Source: CAZVEV01 sp964625865 (GTDB taxonomy: Bacteria; Planctomycetota; Phycisphaerae; SM23-33). Taken from it: a stretch of DNA of 21,255 nucleotides. Below the pieces are notes generated by a model. That model saw only the letters and a list, made by a program, of their open reading frames with translations, was not told the origin of the DNA and ran no database searches. The translations under genes and the position numbers were made by a program. The stretch covers positions 1 to 21,255 of the forward strand of contig CAZVEV010000077.1 in assembly GCA_964625865.1 (NCBI GenBank), read 5' to 3'. Below are positions 6,756 through 13,391 of this stretch, one piece after another; position 1 is the first letter of the stretch, and every line of letters starts with the position of its first letter.

Positions 6756-8402
6756 CGGTCCGGCGGCGCCGAGGTGGAACTCGGTCTTCGTCGTCTCTGC
6801 GCCCGCGCGGGTGGTTACGGCGTACGTCCCGTGGAACCCGCGGAAGGCAAACGCGCCCGACGCGTCGGTCTTGCCCGTCCGGTCGGTGGACCATTCCTCG
6901 TGGATGAGCTTCTTCAGGACGGTGTACACCTTCTTTGGCGTCAGGTCCTTGCGGAGCAGCCCGCCTCCCTTGAGCCACGCGCCCCGCTCGCACAGGTCCC
7001 ACCACGTCAGGGCCACCACGTTCTTGTGCGCAAAACAGACGCGGAAGAACTTGGCGGCGTAGTCGGCCTGGGCGGCTTCGTCCCACACGCCGCCGACGTG
7101 CGAGCCGGTGATCTTCTGCTTGCCGCTGGTCGGGGTGAACTCGGTGATGTGCAGTTCCTTGCCCAGCGTCGCGTAACGGTCGAGGATCTCCTTGCAGCGG
7201 CCGAGCGGGAACCGCATCGTTCGCGGCTCGTGGGCCTGGATGCCGATCCCGTCGAACGGCACGCCGGAGTCGATCGCCTTTTTCAGCAGCGTGAAGAACG
7301 GCGGGTAGCCGTTGGCCATCACGTAGTAATCGTTGACGATCAGGTGGGCGGTCTTGTCGGCCTGGCGGGCCCAGCGGTACGGGGCGTCGATCTTGAGCCT
7401 CGGCAGGTGGGCCGGCTCGTTGACGACCTCCCAGAACTCGATCTTACCCGAGTACCGCCGCATGATGTCGAAGACGCGCTGCTTCTGGACGTCCGGGGCG
7501 GGCTGTTTTCGGCCGGCCCAGGCGGGCTTGCCCGCCGAGTAGTCCCACAGCAGGGGATGGCCCTTCAGGCGGATGTGGTGCTTGCGGGCGAAGGCCACCA
7601 CCGCGTCGGTGTGGGCGTAGTTCGGCTTGCCCCGCACCGGCTCGTAGGACGCCCAGTAGAACTTCGTGGTCGCCGCGTTGAACAACTCGCGGAAGCGGCG
7701 CTTGTACTCGGCGTTCTCGGCCGGCGTGCGGAAGCGGTCGAACATGTAGATATTGCAGCCGAAGAGGAAGTCGTGGCGGATGTGCTCTATCGTGACCGTT
7801 GCGCCCGCGACAGGCTTGCCCGCCGCGTCGACAACGCGGACCGTCGCGTCGCGCTTGCGGTTGGCCTCGATGTCAGCGTCAGCCTGCTTGAGGACGTCCC
7901 GTTCGACCTGCTCGGCCCGGGCGTTTTCCCGGGCCTGCGCTTTGTCCTTCGCAACGCGTGTCGGTTCGGCGACGCCCTTGGGCGGAGTGATCGTTATCGC
8001 AGCCAGGTAGAGATTGCGATCGGCCTTCCCGATCACCGCGTCGTTATCAAACGCAACGACAACCTTCGCCGGACCCTTCGCGCACGTAACGATGAACGTG
8101 TAGACTCGCGGCGTGGCGCTGGCGACGCTGACGCTGCCGATCGCGGTCCCGTTGACCCGCAGCGACATCCGCGGCCAGACGCCCCCGGCCGACGACCCGT
8201 GCGCCGTAACCGCCACGGTGTACTTGCCCGCGCCGGCGAGATCGAGATACTCCCCCACCTCGCCATCGGACCACAGGTTCCACACGCCGTCGACTTGACC
8301 GCCGACAGTCCTGATCTGCGCCTCCGGCGCTCTTATCGTCAATCCGAAGACACTGCCGGCTATGCAACCGATCACCAGGATGCAACTGCACGTTCGTCTC
8401 AT
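6726..8402 (-). CDS. Secreted GH10 endo-1,4-beta-xylanase with accessory beta domains
   Basis: A 558-residue secreted GH10 enzyme that would cut xylan backbones with retention of configuration. Signal peptide 1-20; a carbohydrate-binding-like beta domain about 24-140 (G-E-Y-L-D-L and Y-T-V-A-V-T-A-H-G core strands); a charged helical linker 145-185; a short Ig-like strand pair (VRVVDAAGKPVAGATV, 188-203); then the catalytic barrel from about 210 to 500. GHPLLWD is at 281-287, the acid/base E329 sits in WEVVNEP and the nucleophile E421 in HITEFTP. TWWDL (466-470) closes the active site. A small C-terminal beta domain (about 508-558) resembles carboxypeptidase-regulatory folds. The ATG at 8402 has GGAGAG 8 nt upstream. 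It lies 25 nt after the HzsA-like gene, so the two form an operon. The domain set suggests a cell-surface or secreted enzyme for insoluble xylan. Confidence 0.95.
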   Translation of the reverse strand: MRRTCSCILVIGCIAGSVFGLTIRAPEAQIRTVGGQVDGVWNLWSDGEVGEYLDLAGAGKYTVAVTAHGSSAGGVWPRMSLRVNGTAIGSVSVASATPRVYTFIVTCAKGPAKVVVAFDNDAVIGKADRNLYLAAITITPPKGVAEPTRVAKDKAQARENARAEQVERDVLKQADADIEANRKRDATVRVVDAAGKPVAGATVTIEHIRHDFLFGCNIYMFDRFRTPAENAEYKRRFRELFNAATTKFYWASYEPVRGKPNYAHTDAVVAFARKHHIRLKGHPLLWDYSAGKPAWAGRKQPAPDVQKQRVFDIMRRYSGKIEFWEVVNEPAHLPRLKIDAPYRWARQADKTAHLIVNDYYVMANGYPPFFTLLKKAIDSGVPFDGIGIQAHEPRTMRFPLGRCKEILDRYATLGKELHITEFTPTSGKQKITGSHVGGVWDEAAQADYAAKFFRVCFAHKNVVALTWWDLCERGAWLKGGGLLRKDLTPKKVYTVLKKLIHEEWSTDRTGKTDASGAFAFRGFHGTYAVTTRAGAETTKTEFHLGAAGPSTFTITLGR

Positions 8403-8427
8403 CGGTCTATCTCTCCACTAGGCGGGG

Positions 8428-10995
8428 TCACTCGATATCCGGCATGACGGACAGGCCTCGGATCTGCTGCTCGGTCTTCTCGTACGCGCCGTAGAAGTTG
8501 GAGTTGCAGTCGAGCCACAACGCGATGCGGTGGGCGTCGGCGCCGGTGAGCTTGACCGCGGCGTGGGTCTTGAGCTTCTTCGTCTTGAGGCAGCGGTAGG
8601 GCAAGCCGTGGATCAGGGGCCACAGGCGCGAGGCGCGGGCGCCGAATTGCCCCGGCGTGGTGCGGGTGGGCGTTCGGCTGGGCGAGCGGCCGGGGAAGCC
8701 GAACGCGAAACCCATGCGGGCGGTGTCTTCAGCCAGCGGGGCCCCGCCGGCGGCCAGCGCGATGTACGAGCGGCTCCAGACGGGCTTGCCCCCGCCGTAT
8801 CCGGCGCGGCGAGTCGAGGCTGCCGCGCTCGATAGGTCCGGTGGCGCCTTGCGAGCGTTCTTCTTGTGACACGGGATGCAGTTGCGATCGAGCACGGGCT
8901 GAACCAGGCGCGGGTACAGCACGGGGTACGACCCGTCGACGTCTCGGGCAAGTTCCGACGGGGGACGCCCCACCGCCAGCGGCGCCTTGCGCCGGACCGG
9001 CGGCGCCTGGTGCGGGTTCTCATGGCACCCGATGCAGGCGACTCTCTGGCCCGGCCGCACGTGCGTGCCCGACCGCATCGACTGGACCGCCAGTCCGCGC
9101 TCGTCCAGCGCCTGGAAGTACACCAGCTTGCCCGACGGCATGGTGAAATACGCGCTGCCGTCGGCCTCCACGGGGACCGTGCCCAGCACGCCGCGACACA
9201 GCGACTCGCTGGCCACGCCGATGTCCGGGCGATTCATCCAGGTCGTGTTGCGCTTGGGGAACAGTTGGATCACGCGCAGGGCGGTGATCCGCGTCCCGTC
9301 GGGCCAGGGCTTTCGCCCGTTGGTGACGTTCAGGCACAGCACGGTCGCTTGGCCGCGCGAGGGTCGATTGGTCGGCGTCGGACGGATCAGCGGCCTGGTC
9401 GGGGCTGCCCTGGTCTCGGGTACGGTTGTCGAGACGATCGTGGGCCTGGGGCGCGCCCGAAGCGGCGTGGGACTGAAACAGCCGATCGCCCGGTCGCGGT
9501 AGAGCAACTCATGATTGCCGAAGCCGTCGACCAAGAACAATCCGAACGCGTCGCGCCCGGACCCGCACCGCATGGCGCACAGGAGGTAATCCTCGCTCAG
9601 CGGGAAGGCAGTCGAGTAGTTCATCCGCCCGCGCTCGACCTCGGGGAACCGCTCGTAGGGCGTGAAACGCTTGAGCTGGCTCATCGCGTCGTCGTCGGGC
9701 ACGTGAGGGTCCAGGATGACCAGCGATCCGCAGGCGGCGTCGTGGTGCGGGGCCGCGGTGGCCACGTACTTGTGCGAGCCGGGGATCGGCATGATGTTCT
9801 GTTCCTGGTCCGGACGGGCGCTGCGGCGGACCGGGTAGTTACCGTGAATCGCCCGCGGGTCCCGCCCGTCGGGGGCCACCACCCAGGGATGGTGGGCGAT
9901 ACAGTCGCCGCGGTCGATGTAGTCCCATCGGGTGTAGATGATTCGCCCGTCGCGCGTGACCGCGGGATGCCATTCGAACGACTCGTGGAAGCTGATGGCC
10001 GTGATGTCCGAGCCGTCAGCATTCATGGTGTGCAGCACGTGGTTGGGCGTGGGCCCGCCGCACCGCGAGACCCCGCCTCGCCGCTCGGAGACAAAGACGA
10101 TCCGCCCGTCGGGCAGCCAGCGAGGCCAGGTGTCGCTGAAAACCCCGTCGGTCAACTGGCGAAGGTCGGACCCGTCGACGTTTACGGAGAACAGGTGATT
10201 GACGCCTTGCGGGTTGTTCCGTGGGATTCCGCCGGACCCGTTCATTTCGGAGTATGCGAAGGCCAGCCGCCTCGCGTCGTAGTCGAGGTCCAGCGAGTTG
10301 ATCGCGCCAAGCCCGCTGCCGGCCCCGGCGGGCGGGCCCAGGCGCAGTTTCTGACCCCTGAGGCGTCCGCCGGCGACGACCGAGCGGGAAAGCACATCCC
10401 GGACGACGGGCTTGGGCCCGAACGCGCCGGACAGCACGAACAGTCCCCCGCCGGGCTGGGAATACTGGTCGCCGCACGAGTGACCCCATTTGCGGTTGCG
10501 CTTGACAAACAGGATCGAGTCGAAGTTCAGCAAGGGATTAGCCAGTGCAATCCGCCTGCGGACCGAACAGACGCGGGCGAAGAGGGTTTGGGGATCCTTT
10601 GCGCCCGCCGCCGCCTTCCGCAGGCGCTGCAGTTCCTGCCGCTCCGAGGCGAAGTCCTTCTCCGGCGCCGCGGCCTGGATGTCTGCCAGCAGGGCCTCGG
10701 TGCGGCGGAGGATCACGCTGACAGGGCTCTTCTCGCCGGGCAGGATCAAGGCGTCGCGACGATGGACCTGCGACGCGACCCGCCTGGCCCAGGCCTGGTC
10801 AGCCATCCGGGCCTTGATAACGCCGAACTGCCGCGCCGCCTCAGCCCGCAGGTCCAGGCGAACGGTCTCCCGCTCGGGCCAGGCGGTGTGCGAACGGGGC
10901 TTGCTCTTCTCGCTGGTCGGTCCAGCCGCCTGTGCGGTCGTCGTGCAGAGAACAAGGGCGACGGCCGTAACGCATCGCACCATGTTCGCATGCAT
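8428..10995 (-). CDS. Secreted HzsA-like beta-propeller diheme cytochrome c protein
   Basis: An 855-residue exported protein with the domain plan of the hydrazine synthase alpha subunit: a signal peptide (about 1-24, ending AQAAG), an N-terminal helical domain (about 30-190), a TolB/PD40-type propeller (about 235-510) and a C-terminal part with two c-type heme motifs, C654-I-G-C-H658 and C706-I-P-C-H710. Typical propeller strands are VNVDGSDLRQLTDG and WLPDGRIVFVSERRGG. A Pro/Thr/Arg-rich linker follows the propeller (about 508-550). The segment ALDERGLAVQSMRSG before the first heme site is one I associate with this family in many planctomycetes that do not perform anammox. ATG 10995 is chosen because AGGAG lies 6 nt upstream and the signal peptide starts there. 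It is co-transcribed with the GH10 xylanase. Redox partner and substrate are unknown; no HzsB/C or hydrazine dehydrogenase is present, so anammox should not be inferred. Confidence 0.85.
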   Translation of the reverse strand: MHANMVRCVTAVALVLCTTTAQAAGPTSEKSKPRSHTAWPERETVRLDLRAEAARQFGVIKARMADQAWARRVASQVHRRDALILPGEKSPVSVILRRTEALLADIQAAAPEKDFASERQELQRLRKAAAGAKDPQTLFARVCSVRRRIALANPLLNFDSILFVKRNRKWGHSCGDQYSQPGGGLFVLSGAFGPKPVVRDVLSRSVVAGGRLRGQKLRLGPPAGAGSGLGAINSLDLDYDARRLAFAYSEMNGSGGIPRNNPQGVNHLFSVNVDGSDLRQLTDGVFSDTWPRWLPDGRIVFVSERRGGVSRCGGPTPNHVLHTMNADGSDITAISFHESFEWHPAVTRDGRIIYTRWDYIDRGDCIAHHPWVVAPDGRDPRAIHGNYPVRRSARPDQEQNIMPIPGSHKYVATAAPHHDAACGSLVILDPHVPDDDAMSQLKRFTPYERFPEVERGRMNYSTAFPLSEDYLLCAMRCGSGRDAFGLFLVDGFGNHELLYRDRAIGCFSPTPLRARPRPTIVSTTVPETRAAPTRPLIRPTPTNRPSRGQATVLCLNVTNGRKPWPDGTRITALRVIQLFPKRNTTWMNRPDIGVASESLCRGVLGTVPVEADGSAYFTMPSGKLVYFQALDERGLAVQSMRSGTHVRPGQRVACIGCHENPHQAPPVRRKAPLAVGRPPSELARDVDGSYPVLYPRLVQPVLDRNCIPCHKKNARKAPPDLSSAAASTRRAGYGGGKPVWSRSYIALAAGGAPLAEDTARMGFAFGFPGRSPSRTPTRTTPGQFGARASRLWPLIHGLPYRCLKTKKLKTHAAVKLTGADAHRIALWLDCNSNFYGAYEKTEQQIRGLSVMPDIE

Positions 10996-11079
10996 AACAT
11001 TCTCCTGGACCGACAGTTCGCCTCGCGGCGCATCCGACGTCACACCCCGCTCCGGAGCGACCGCTAGGCGCCAAATGCC

Positions 11080-11109
11080 AGTATCTCTTGAACCCGCCAC
11101 GTGTGTCAA
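11080..11109 (-). promoter_or_regulatory. Predicted sigma-70 promoter of the HzsA-like/xylanase operon
   Basis: A perfect TTGACA (minus strand, 11109-11104) is followed after 18 nt by GATACT (11085-11080), which matches TATAAT at four of six positions. The predicted leader is about 75-80 nt and contains a 12-bp perfect palindrome, CGCTCCGGAGCG, at 11048-11059. Confidence 0.45.
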
Positions 11110-11166
11110 TGATTCGGGCCCCGCCTCATGTTGGTGTTCGGCCTCACACAATGCCGAAGGCGGGGG

Positions 11167-11195
11167 TGGCATTTGGTCGAGAAGTGTCGTATACT
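11167..11195 (+). promoter_or_regulatory. Possible promoter of the ribH-nusB-ftsY cluster
   Basis: TATACT at 11190-11195 is a five-of-six -10 box placed about 34 nt before the ribH start. The hexamer 17 nt upstream (TGGCAT, 11167-11172) is a poor -35, so recognition may depend on other contacts. Weak evidence. Confidence 0.3.
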
Positions 11196-11228
11196 CCGGG
11201 ATTGGATATGCTTGAAGGAGTCCGTCCG

Positions 11229-11705
11229 ATGAAGCAATACGAAGGCAAGCTGGTGGCGCCGGCTGACGCGCGGTTCGCCATAGTCGTCAGTCGATTTAAC
11301 GACTTTATCACGAGCAAGCTGCTGGCCGGTGCGGTCGACGCCCTGGAGCGCCATGACGTGCCGGGCGACAACGTGGACGTCGTCTGGGCGCCGGGCTGTT
11401 TTGAGATCCCCCTGCTGGCCCAGCAACTGGCCGCCAGCGGCCAGTACGCCGCCGTGGTCTGCATCGGGGCCGTCATCCGCGGGGGCACGGACCATCACCA
11501 GTACGTTGCCGGCGAGGCCGCCAAGGGCGTGGCCATGGCGTCGCTGAAGACCGCCGTCCCGTGCATCTTCGGCGTGCTGACGTGCGACACTATCGAACAG
11601 GCCGTCGAACGGGCGGGCACCAAGGCGGGCAACAAGGGCGCCGACGCCGCTATCGCCGCCATCGAAATGGTCAACCTGCTCCAGCAGATTCCTGCCGGCC
11701 AGTAG
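11229..11705 (+). CDS. ribH: 6,7-dimethyl-8-ribityllumazine synthase
   Basis: Lumazine synthase (158 residues) condenses 5-amino-6-ribitylamino-uracil with dihydroxybutanone phosphate, the penultimate step of riboflavin synthesis. All family blocks are visible: RFNDFIT near 22, GCFEIPLLAQQL (a Cys replaces the more usual Ala/Ser after the Gly), GAVIRGGTDHHQYVAGEAAKG with the catalytic His, and GVLTCDTIEQAVERAGTKAGNKG at the C-terminus. ATG 11229 is chosen over the in-frame ATG at 11208 because GAAGGAG lies 8 nt upstream of it and the product then has the family's usual length. It is first in a tight cluster with nusB (19-nt gap) and ftsY. The ribH-nusB pairing is common across bacteria. Confidence 0.96.
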   Translation: MKQYEGKLVAPADARFAIVVSRFNDFITSKLLAGAVDALERHDVPGDNVDVVWAPGCFEIPLLAQQLAASGQYAAVVCIGAVIRGGTDHHQYVAGEAAKGVAMASLKTAVPCIFGVLTCDTIEQAVERAGTKAGNKGADAAIAAIEMVNLLQQIPAGQ

Positions 11706-11724
11706 ACCGGACGGGTAGATCACC

Positions 11725-12279
11725 GTGAAATCACCCCGCCGTGCGAGACGCCTGGCTTTGCAGGCACTGTGCTGCCTCGATATCCAGGGCGAGCACGTCA
11801 TGGACCTGGCCGCCGGGTTCATCACCGACAGCCGCGACGGCGACGCGGCCATCGAAACAGCGATGGACCTGCTCGACAAGGCTTGGGCGTGGCGAGAGCA
11901 GTCTGACCAGTGGCTCTCGCGTCATGCGAGGCACTGGGAGTTGGGGCGGCTGGCGCTGGTCGACCGGAACATCCTCCGCCTGGCGGCCTACGAGATGCTC
12001 TCGGGGCGGACGGCGCCGAAGATCGCGATCAGCGAGGCCCTGCGGCTGGCCCAGGAGTTCTCGACGGCCGAGAGCCCGCGATTCGTCAACGGAATCCTCG
12101 ACGCCGTCTACAAGGAGATGCGCGCCGCCGCTGCCCAGGCCGAAGCGGACGCCAAAGCCGCCGCCCAGGCCCCGGCTGACGCCGAACCTGCTGCCGATGA
12201 CGACGCGGCCGCCGCCGCCCTGGCCGAGGCTGACGCCATCGCCGACGCCGAGGCCGAAGCGTCGACCGAGACACCCTAG
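11725..12279 (+). CDS. nusB: Transcription antitermination factor NusB with Ala/acidic tail
   Basis: NusB (184 residues) is an RNA-binding partner of NusE/S10 in antitermination of rRNA operons. The basic start (SPRRARRLALQALC) is the classic NusB first helix, and LVDRNILRLAAYEML followed by KIAISEALRLAQEFSTAESPRFVNGILDAVYKE is diagnostic. The core ends near residue 133, the normal family length. About 50 further residues are almost entirely Ala, Asp, Glu and Pro and have no NusB counterpart; they look like a disordered acidic extension. The start is GTG; the upstream ribosome-binding site is weak (GGGTAG), suggesting coupling to ribH, whose stop lies 19 nt before. Another 38 nt separates it from ftsY. 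Confidence 0.95.
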   Translation: MKSPRRARRLALQALCCLDIQGEHVMDLAAGFITDSRDGDAAIETAMDLLDKAWAWREQSDQWLSRHARHWELGRLALVDRNILRLAAYEMLSGRTAPKIAISEALRLAQEFSTAESPRFVNGILDAVYKEMRAAAAQAEADAKAAAQAPADAEPAADDDAAAAALAEADAIADAEAEASTETP

Positions 12280-12317
12280 CCCCTGCAGGCGCTGACCGCG
12301 ACAGAGGATGCACGAGA

Positions 12318-13235
12318 ATGGCATTGTTTAGAAAAGCACTCGAAAAACTCACCGCCGGACTCAGCAGGACGCGAAAACGGTTCGCCGATACGCTCCGGGC
12401 CGTCCTGAGCGGGCGGAAGCTCGACGACGACCTGCTCGACGACCTGGAGGGGATGCTCCTGCAGGCCGATCTCGGTGTCGCCTCGGTCATGAAGATCCGC
12501 CAGGACATCGAACAGGCGTTCGACGACGGACGCGTCGAAACCGGCGACGACGTGATCCCCATGCTCAAGGACGAGTTGAAGAAGTACTGGCCCGAGTGCG
12601 ACCGGACCGTCCACTTCGCCCCGGACAAGCCCACCGTCATCTTGGTCGCGGGGATCAACGGGTGCGGCAAGACCACGTCGGTGGCCAAGCTGGCTTACCG
12701 GTTCAAGCAGGAAGGCATGAAGGTGTGCCTGGCCGCCGCCGACACGTTCCGCGCCGCCGCCGTCGAGCAACTGACGATCTGGGCCGAGAGGATCGGCGTG
12801 GATATCATCAAGGGCAGCGGCACGGACCCCGGCGCGGTGGTCTTCGACGCCTGTGACGCCGCCAAAGCCCGCGCCGCCGACGTGCTGCTGGTGGACACCG
12901 CCGGACGCCTCCACACGCAGGACCACCTGATGCGCGAGCTGACGAAGATTCGCGACGTGGTGGCCAAGAAGATCGACGGGGCCCCGCACGAGGTCCTGCT
13001 GGTCCTGGATGCCACCACCGGGCAGAACGCCCTGAACCAGGCCCGCGCGTTCCAGCAGGCGATTGACGTGACGGGCATCTTCCTGGCCAAGCTCGACGGG
13101 ACGGCCAAGGGCGGCATCGTGGTGGCCATCCGCAACGAAGTGGACCTGCCGGTCAAGTTCATCGGCCTGGGCGAAACCTACGAAGACGTCGAACCGTTTG
13201 ATCCCGAGTCGTTCGTTGAAGCGCTGTTTGAGTAG
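12318..13235 (+). CDS. ftsY: Signal recognition particle receptor FtsY
   Basis: FtsY is the membrane-associated GTPase that docks SRP-ribosome complexes for co-translational membrane insertion. The NG domain is complete: P-loop G112-INGCGKTT (112-120), ADTFRAAAVEQL (141-152), D193-T-A-G-R197, D231-ATTGQNA and AKLDGTAKGG (257-266). There is no Met-rich M domain, so it is FtsY and not Ffh. At 305 residues it lacks the long acidic A domain of enterobacterial FtsY; the N-terminus is a short basic amphipathic helix (FRKALEKLTAGLSRTRKRF) able to bind lipid. The ATG has GAGG 10 nt upstream. It is last in the ribH-nusB-ftsY cluster and is followed by a heptad repeat array. Confidence 0.97.
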   Translation: MALFRKALEKLTAGLSRTRKRFADTLRAVLSGRKLDDDLLDDLEGMLLQADLGVASVMKIRQDIEQAFDDGRVETGDDVIPMLKDELKKYWPECDRTVHFAPDKPTVILVAGINGCGKTTSVAKLAYRFKQEGMKVCLAAADTFRAAAVEQLTIWAERIGVDIIKGSGTDPGAVVFDACDAAKARAADVLLVDTAGRLHTQDHLMRELTKIRDVVAKKIDGAPHEVLLVLDATTGQNALNQARAFQQAIDVTGIFLAKLDGTAKGGIVVAIRNEVDLPVKFIGLGETYEDVEPFDPESFVEALFE

Positions 13236-13242
13236 GACGACT

Positions 13243-13346
13243 GGTCGAAGGTCCAAGGTCGAAAGTCGAAAGTCCAACGGCGAATTGCCCGCGACTTGCG
13301 ACCTTCGACCTTCGACCTTTGACCTTCGACCATTCACGTTTGACTT
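13243..13346. repeat. Inverted array of 7-bp repeats (AGGTCGA/TCGACCT)
   Basis: Five consecutive 7-bp units (GGTCGAA, GGTCCAA, GGTCGAA, AGTCGAA, AGTCCAA) fill 13243-13277. After a 13-nt spacer, eight units of the inverse type (consensus TCGACCT, with variants GCGACTT, GCGACCT, TTGACCT, TTCACGT, TTGACTT) fill 13291-13346. The two arms can pair over several registers to make one long stem. The period of 7 is exact in each arm. The array fills most of the gap between ftsY and the kinase gene, where it could act as a terminator, slippage-prone hairpin or protein-binding array. Both strands are open in several frames, giving low-complexity pseudo-proteins (RRSKVEGRR-like) that should not be annotated as genes. 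Confidence 0.9.
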
Positions 13347-13368
13347 CTTGCCCCATCTGTCCGATAAC
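13340..13368 (+). promoter_or_regulatory. Possible promoter of the kinase gene built on the last heptad
   Basis: TTGACT (13340-13345), the last unit of the heptad array, stands 17 nt before GATAAC (13363-13368). These match the consensus boxes at five and four of six positions. The predicted start would be only about 17 nt before the ATG at 13392, leaving a very short leader, so this is uncertain. Confidence 0.35.
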
Positions 13369-13391
13369 AGGCGAGGGAGTGCAGAGAAACG

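Noticed and set aside
8428..10995. Evidence for anammox metabolism
   Set aside because: Only an alpha-subunit-like protein is present; HzsB, HzsC and hydrazine dehydrogenase are absent from the window, and the family has wider distribution in planctomycetes as I remember it.
8866..11067. 733-codon plus-strand frame antisense to the HzsA-like gene
   Set aside because: It spans the propeller and heme domains of a well-supported minus-strand protein and has no recognisable domain.
11088..11228. Upstream N-terminal extension of ribH
   Set aside because: It would include the promoter region and the ribosome-binding site, and lumazine synthases of normal length begin near ATG 11229.
13243..13346. 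CRISPR array
   Set aside because: The units are 7 bp and contiguous with no spacers between them, and no cas gene is present.
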